DNA of 64,000 nt from Trema orientale (Eukaryota; Streptophyta; Magnoliopsida; Rosales; Cannabaceae), in contig JXTC01000102.1 of the NCBI GenBank assembly GCA_002914845.1, forward strand, positions 113,368 through 177,367, in the 5' to 3' direction. This document shows, piece after piece, positions 58,337-64,000 of the stretch. How positions within the stretch are numbered: the first letter of the stretch is position 1; every line of letters starts with the position of its first letter. Both the position numbers and the translations under genes were made by a program. The notes beneath the pieces were generated by a model. The model ran no database searches. It was not told the DNA's origin and worked only from the letters and a program-made list of their open reading frames with translations.

Positions 58337-59674
58337 TGATGAGTGAGTTTTACTCACGAATTAGATATCATTTAAGCGAGGCATTTAGTAGATTCTCGAG
58401 ATTTTTATGAGTTTTATTTGTGTTTTTAATGTTTTGAGTGTAGGTTAGATAATTTTGGTGTACTTAGTGGCATTAGGAGCAAAATTGCATGATTTGTGGT
58501 GAGATGGGAAGAGAAAAAAGTGCCTTGGCACTTGTCAATGACACTAAAGTGCTTAAAAGGCTCAAAATAAGCTAAAATTTGTGAGGACCAGAGAAGCAAG
58601 CGCCCCGGCGCCATGTTAGTAGCGTTCCGGTGCTAGTTCGAGCACAAAGGGAGACTTGGCAGCAAGGGTGGCACCCCGGCGCTGGTTAGTGGCGCCCCGG
58701 TGCCGCGTAGCAGAAATTCAGCATGTCTTTTTCTTTAGACGCCTTTTGACCTAATTTTTGAGGTGGCTGCCCGTAAGCTTATAAATAGGACTTTTTGGAC
58801 TTATTTGGGGACTTTTGAGAGCTTTAGAGCCTAAGAGAGATAGAGAGAGAGAGAGAGAGAGTTCAAGAGAAGGAGAGGAGTGGCACGAGCCGGAGATGGG
58901 AGTGCTACAACTCAAATTTGCTTAGAGTTTTTCTTTCTTTATTCTCTATGTTCAGGATTATCATGTTTCCTTTTGCTTTAGCCATGAACTAAATCTATTT
59001 TCTAGGGTTACGATGTAGCCGGATTATGATGTCTTGATTATTTCAATTTTAATTCAATTTTATGTTTATTTCCATTCTATGCTAATTATATTAATCTATG
59101 CTTAATGCTTGTGAGAGCCTGATCAACTTTTGCATGAATTAGAGGTTTAATCCAAGAACTGAGAAGGAAGGATTGAATTTGTCTTGATTAATATGACATG
59201 AGATTATCATAGGATAGAGATATCTATGAAGCTTGTGCAGTAATATGAATTTCTTGTGCTTAATCAGTTTTGATAGGTTCATAATTTACACAGAGATGTT
59301 GGAACTTGTCTATTGAAATATGTTTGTTAATTCTTGAGAAAGATTAATGGATATATTAGAGAAATTCGCTGTTAGCATAGGGAATAGACATTAATTGATT
59401 GGATTGAATAATTTAGATAGATTAATCTTGGTGAATTGGAAACTCTAGGTCTTTAGCTTCTTGATTGTCCTATTTATTATTTTATTTTGCTTTTCTTTTT
59501 ATTTAGTTATTAGATTTATTTTTGTGAAATTATTCTTTTTAATTTACTTTCAAATAAAATTAGAGTTAGAATAATTTTGGTACTTAGTAAGCACAGTCCT
59601 CGTGGGAACGATACTCATACTTATACTATATTATTTGTTCGATACGTGCACTTGCGTTCGTTATTTCCACAACA
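58337..59674 (+). repeat. 5' LTR of the gag-only element
   Basis: TGATGAGTGAGTTTTACTCA ... TTATTTCCACAACA, 1338 bp. It contains two GC-rich hairpins (58600-58704) and a (GA)n tract (about 58838-58861). It repeats from 62700. Confidence 0.95.
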
Positions 59675-59680
59675 AGTTTT

Positions 59681-59697
59681 TGGCGTCGTTGCTGGGA
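59681..59697 (+). other. Primer-binding site, tRNA-Asp type
   Basis: TGGCGTCGTTGCTGGGA matches the complement of the plant tRNA-Asp 3' end (TGGCGCCGTTGCCGGGGA) with a few changes. This primer type is known for Athila/Tat-related gypsy elements. Confidence 0.85.
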
Positions 59698-59816
59698 CTG
59701 TTTGTTTTTACTAATATCAATAACAAAAAACTTTAATTTTAATTTGAATTTTTATTTTTTTTCTTTCATTTACATTGTCTCTAATTTTTGTTTTTTAGGT
59801 TTTCATTGAAGGTGCT

Positions 59817-60917
59817 TTGAAAGAAAAAAAGGCTAAGATGTGGAATAATACTTGTACCTTTGTCCAATATAACACAGAGTTTCTATCAGATACATGGGCA
59901 AGATATAAGAAGATGTTAATATTGGTGCCATATAATAGAATGCCAAGGTGGTTGCAAGTTCAAATATTTTATAATAGATTGAACTACATGAGTAAGAGTG
60001 TGGTTGATGGAGTGGCTGGTGGATCTTTGTATAATAAAACAGCTGATGAAGCATATGAGCTGATAGAAACGATGACTTATGATTATCAATTTTCGAAGGA
60101 ATATTCCATGCCGAAGAGAGCCGTCGGAGTTTATGAAGCTGATGTCGTCTCAGCTTTGTCTGTTCAAGTAGCTACCTTGTCGAGCCAGTTAGATAATTGG
60201 AGAGCAAACACCATTCACACTCCGTACCAAGAGTGCGAATTATGTGGAGAGGACCATATGAGAGCTAATTACCGATTTGGAAGTTCGTTTACTTCATATA
60301 CCACTGAACAAACCATCTATATGTCTAACTTCCAGCAGTAGCACAACCTATATACTGACATATATAATCTTGGGTGGCAGAATCGTTATAATGACTCATG
60401 TGACAATCAAAATTCGATGAATCTTTCACCTGAATTTCAGCAACAAGAAAAGAAGGTATCTTTAGAAGATGCTCTTGCCCAACTTGCTCAAGCGACATCT
60501 GGCTTCATGACATATATGGAGAAAATTTCACAAGATCAATATACATCCTCCCGAAATCTTGAGGTACAAATGAGTCAATTGATAAGTTCTGTATCGGGAG
60601 GACCACCAAAATATTTGTCAAGCATTATCGAGCCTACCAACCCAAAGATGCAAGAGATGGAGATTATGCATGAGAGTGGTGAACAACTCGGTGAGTCACA
60701 AAATAATTTGGAAGAATCTGTGGAAAGACAAGCTTCCACCACTCTTTTTCAATCACTAATTCTAAGTGAAGTGGATGAGAAAAATGAAGAGCAACTGGAA
60801 GGCACTATAATAGACATTAAGGAAACTCCTTTAACAATACTACAGCCACAATTAGCCAAAACATTGGATATCAATTGTCCAAAAGTACCACTAGAAGTTT
60901 TGGATAGTTCAATCTGA
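59817..60917 (+). mobile_element. Gag-like region of the gag-only element
   Basis: Motifs FLSDTWARYKKML, RWLQVQIFYNRL, VDGVAGGSLYNKTADEAYEL, PKRAVGVYEADVVSALSVQV and, further on, a Gln/Glu-rich tail are characteristic of the gag of Athila/Tat-type and TR-GAG elements. No pol domains follow. The region is broken. Confidence 0.85.
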
Positions 60918-62699
60918 GACAACAAAAGCTGAAAGGAGAGAGGCTATGGAGGATACACATTACTTGATAGCTTTACCAAGTTATATTCATGGAAGAAAGC
61001 CTAAATTTAAGAAACTTGGGAAGAATTTTCTTAAAATATTACCATCCATCCAGAAGTCTCCAATACTTAAACATAAGCCATTGCCCTCTCAATGCTGATA
61101 TGTATATATGGGTGATGCTTATGAGAATACCATAGATGAGCTATTGAAGAGTTAGACTGAAGACTATAAATTAAGCGCTTCTAGGGAGGCAACCCATGTT
61201 TCTATTCTTTTTAATTATTTTTAGTTATTTTTATTTTTAGTTTTAGTTTTCTTTTCTTTTGTTATGTTTTGTTTGTTTTGTGTGACTTAGGTTCTTGCAC
61301 AAGTTTGGGGGTCGACAACATAGACTTCAATGATCAACAAAAGGTCTCCATCTTCGTGTAACAATCTAAGGGAGTTTTCTTTACCTTCTCTTTTATTTTT
61401 AATATTGAGGACAATGTTAATTTTAAGTTTGGGGATAGGAAGTAAAAAAAAAATTGAGTATTGATTTGATTAGTTTAGTAGGTTTGGGCCGATGATAAGA
61501 TTATAATTGAGATGAACATAACTTTTGGAAAATGATAAATGTTGACTTAGTCTGTGTGCTTGATTTCAATGTTAGTTTTGCTTTACTTGCGATCTTTTCA
61601 TTCATTTGAGCATATAGCCATGCATGTTTAGTAATTTTAGAAACTTAGAGAAGGTTTATGTGAATTAAGTACATTCTTTAGATCTCAACAAATTCTAGAA
61701 CTTGTTTGGAAACTGTTTGAGGCGAAATCCTAGACTATACCTTACTAAGAAATGATTTAGGCCATTTTTGAACCGTTTGAGCCTTTCGAGCCTACTATTG
61801 CATATTTTTATCCCTAAATACCCTTTTTGAGCCTAATATAACTTTTCTTTATTAACCACATTCTTAGCCTAGCCTTTAATTTCATCTCTATTACCTTTCA
61901 TACCATAAGCATGTTATTAATTTGGAATTTATGATGAAATATTTTATATATGGGAAGAAGGGTGGAGTTGAAAACGAAAAAAGAAAAAAGTAAAAATTTG
62001 TGCTACACCCTTAGTTCATACAAGAAAGGAATAAGTTTGGGGGTGTAGTAGTGCAAATTTAAGAGAAAAAAAAGAAAAGAAACAAGAAAAAGAAAAAAGA
62101 GAAAGTTGGGCAAATAAAGAAAGTGTTGACAAGAGAAAGTTTGAAAATAAGTTTGGGGGTGCAAGTGGGAGCATTAAGTTGAGCTTCATAACAGTTTTAG
62201 AGGAAGGTGTATGCTTATGGTGTGACTATGAACTGAGCTTAAAACATGCATTCTTTTCATACCCTCACCTTAGCCATACATTACAAGCTTAATGAAGTCC
62301 TATTGATCTTTAGTTGGTATTAGTATACATTAGTGGAGAACGGTTAGAAAAACAAGCATATGGAATTTGAAAACAAATGCTTACTTAGAGATCAATGTTA
62401 ATTTACTTATTTGCATAAACTGATCCGAGTTACGAGTGGTTAGATATTACTGGCTATATACATACACACACGTGAAGGATCAAGAGAGAAGTGAAGCTAA
62501 TGTTGGAATTGAAATTCTAGATGTTGTTGATGTTTTACGTTTTTCTTAAGTTAATGATTATGTGCAATCTTTGAGGCCTTTTACATTCTAAATGGAATCA
62601 ATACCTAAGTTTTAGTTTTTAGGTGTTTTATCTACCTTTATTTCTTCTTTTGTGTTTGTTTTACTCGAGGACGAGCAAAATGTTAAGTTTGGGGGTATT
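60918..62699 (+). other. Non-coding 3' region of the gag-only element with repeated polypurine-like motifs
   Basis: After a short decayed coding remnant (about 60940-61170) comes GGGAGGCAACCCATGTTT (about 61182), a landmark seen in related plant elements. The word AAGTTTGGGG(G) occurs near 61301, 61426, 62033, 62150 and 62685. The last, AAGTTTGGGGGTATT, directly precedes the 3' LTR and is the likely polypurine tract. Confidence 0.8.
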
Positions 62700-63189
62700 T
62701 GATGAGTGAGTTTTACTCACGAATTAGATATCATTTAAGCGAGGCATTTAGTGGATTCTCGGGATTTTTATGAGTTTTATTTGTGTTTTTAATGTCTTGA
62801 GTGTAGGTTAGATAATTTTGGTGTACTTGGTGGCATTTGGAGCAAAATGACACTAAAAGACCTAAAGTGCTTTGACACTTGTCAATGACACTTGTGTGCT
62901 TAAAAGGCTCAAAATAAGCTAAAATTTGGGAGGATTAGAGAAGCAAGCACCCCGGCGCCATGTTAGTAGCGCTCCGGCACTAGTTCGAGCACAAAAGGAG
63001 ACTTGGCAGTCAGGGTGGCACCCCGGCGCTGGTTAGTGGCGCCCCGGCGCCGTGCTGCAGAAATTCAGCATGTTTTTTTTTTTAGACGCCTTTTGACCTA
63101 ATTTTTGAGGTGACCGCTCGTAAGCTTACAAATAGGACTTTTTAGGACTTATTTGGGGACTTTTGAGAGCTTTAGAGCCTAAGAGAGAT

Positions 63190-63224
<35 letters not shown>

Positions 63225-64000
63225 AAGAGAAGGAGAGGAGCAGCACGAGCCGGAGACGAGAGTACTACAACTCAAATTCGCTTAGAATTTTTCTTTCTTT
63301 ATTCTCTATGTTCAGGATTATCATGTTTCCTTTTGCTTTAGCCATGAACTAAATCTATTTTCTAGGGCTACGATGTAGCCGGATTATGATGTCTTGATTA
63401 TTTCAATTTCAATTTAATTTTATGTTTATTTCCATTCTATGCTAATTATATTAATCTATGCTTAATACTTGTGAGAGCCTGATCAACTTTTGCATGAATC
63501 AGAGGTTTAATCCAAGATCTGAGAAGGGAGGATTGAATTTGTCTTGATTAATATGACATGAAATTATCATAAGATAGAGATATCTATGAAGCTTGTGTAG
63601 TAATATGAATTTCTTGTGCTTAATGAGTTTTGATAGGTTCATAGTTTACATAGAGATATTGGAACTTGTCTATTGAAATATGTTTGTTAATTCTTGAGAA
63701 TGATTAATGGATATATTGGAGAAATTCGCTGAATAAAAATTAATTGATTGGATTGAATAATTTAGATAGATTAATCTTGGTGAATTGGAAACCCTAGGTC
63801 TTTAGCTTCTTGATTGTCCTATTTATTATTTTGTTTTGCTTTTCTTTTTATTTAGTTATTAGATTTATTTTGTGAAATTATTCTTTTTGATTTGCTTTCA
63901 AATAAAATTAGAGTTAGAATAATTTTGGTACTTAGTAAGCATAGGCCTCGTAGGAACGATACTCATACTTACACTTTATTACTTATTCGATACGTGCATT
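62700..64000 (+). repeat. 3' LTR of the gag-only element (incomplete at window end)
   Basis: Same start TGATGAGTGAGTTTTACTCA as the 5' LTR and colinear with it to GATACGTGCA at the window edge. It lacks about a dozen bases near 63730 relative to the 5' copy and has a longer (GA)n tract (about 63190-63220). Confidence 0.95.

Larger units (their letters stand above)
58337..64000 (+). mobile_element. Gag-only Ty3/gypsy-type retrotransposon (LARD / TR-GAG-like), 3' end just outside window
   Basis: 5' LTR 58337-59674, primer-binding site 59681-59697, gag-like region about 59817-60917, non-coding 3' region with repeated AAGTTTGGGGGT, 3' LTR from 62700 to beyond the window. No protease, reverse transcriptase or integrase was seen, so it must have relied on a partner element. 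The two LTRs look about 5% diverged in the first 150 bases compared by eye, suggesting a fairly recent insertion on an evolutionary scale. Gag is broken, by at least one or two interruptions. The 5 bases before it are ATAGA; the matching right-hand duplication would lie past 64000. It inserted into the leader just downstream of the Copia primer-binding site at 58168. Confidence 0.9.

Noticed and set aside
1-64000. CRISPR arrays, bacterial operons, ribosomal RNA or complete tRNA genes
   Set aside because: None seen. Regular repeats here are two-copy tandems or transposon parts, and tRNA-like boxes occur only in SINE-like elements.

Overview
This looks like a gene-poor stretch of nuclear DNA from a flowering plant, most likely a eudicot. 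The sequence is very AT-rich, is full of plant retrotransposon remnants and MITEs, and carries one plant-specific Dof transcription factor gene and one plant-specific CASP-like membrane protein pseudogene. I cannot name the species. There is no sign of bacterial, organellar or viral-genome content apart from fossil elements. One unresolved base (N) lies at 5709.

Layout. 1-3085: decayed Ty3/gypsy (Reina-like) element with a 3' LTR-like tail. 3879-4013: tandem repeat. 4617-5368: well-bounded non-autonomous hAT element with a perfect 8-bp target duplication. 5391-6310: field of degenerate GTAACTAG-type repeats. 7175-13730: mosaic of related Copia LTRs on both strands, a second hAT terminus with a leader-like stretch behind it, and MITEs. 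13.9-18.6 kb: MITE-dense zone with palindromic elements, a PIF/Harbinger-type element and three MITEs almost end to end. 18.7-21.5 kb: a 2.4-kb solo LTR with 5-bp target duplication sitting inside an older inverted-repeat element. 22.45-26.25 kb: a CACTA-like element with subterminal repeats and a nested MITE. 28.0-31.4 kb: a MITE, a possible SINE and a gypsy-type LTR. 32.3 kb: a tRNA-derived SINE with an internal tandem expansion. 33.7-34.9 kb: a 280-bp tandem duplication and another TAA-flanked MITE.

The only gene that looks functional is the two-exon Dof zinc-finger gene at 38102-39466 (372 aa). It has a CT-rich leader with two upstream ORFs, one being a bare ATG-TGA, and a tandem NAGNAG splice acceptor.

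A three-exon CASP-like (CASPL4-type) pseudogene lies at 45673-53631. Its second intron has grown to 7.2 kb because a nearly full-length Copia element (46301-51578) landed in it, and a second Copia LTR (51579 to about 52510) cuts into the 3' LTR of the first.

The right end (55.5-64 kb) is a nest. A Copia gag fragment is followed by a Copia LTR with its primer-binding site. Just downstream, a gag-only gypsy-type element (LARD/TR-GAG-like) inserted, with a tRNA-Asp-type primer-binding site and two long LTRs; the last few tens of bases of the 3' LTR lie outside the window.

I did not find a CRISPR-like, operon-like or otherwise clearly new biological system. The most interesting leads are the Dof leader and splice signals, the CASPL pseudogene with nested insertions, the GC-rich paired hairpins in the LTRs of the gag-only element, the CGTCGTTT repeat cluster at 54.7 kb and the internally expanded SINE.
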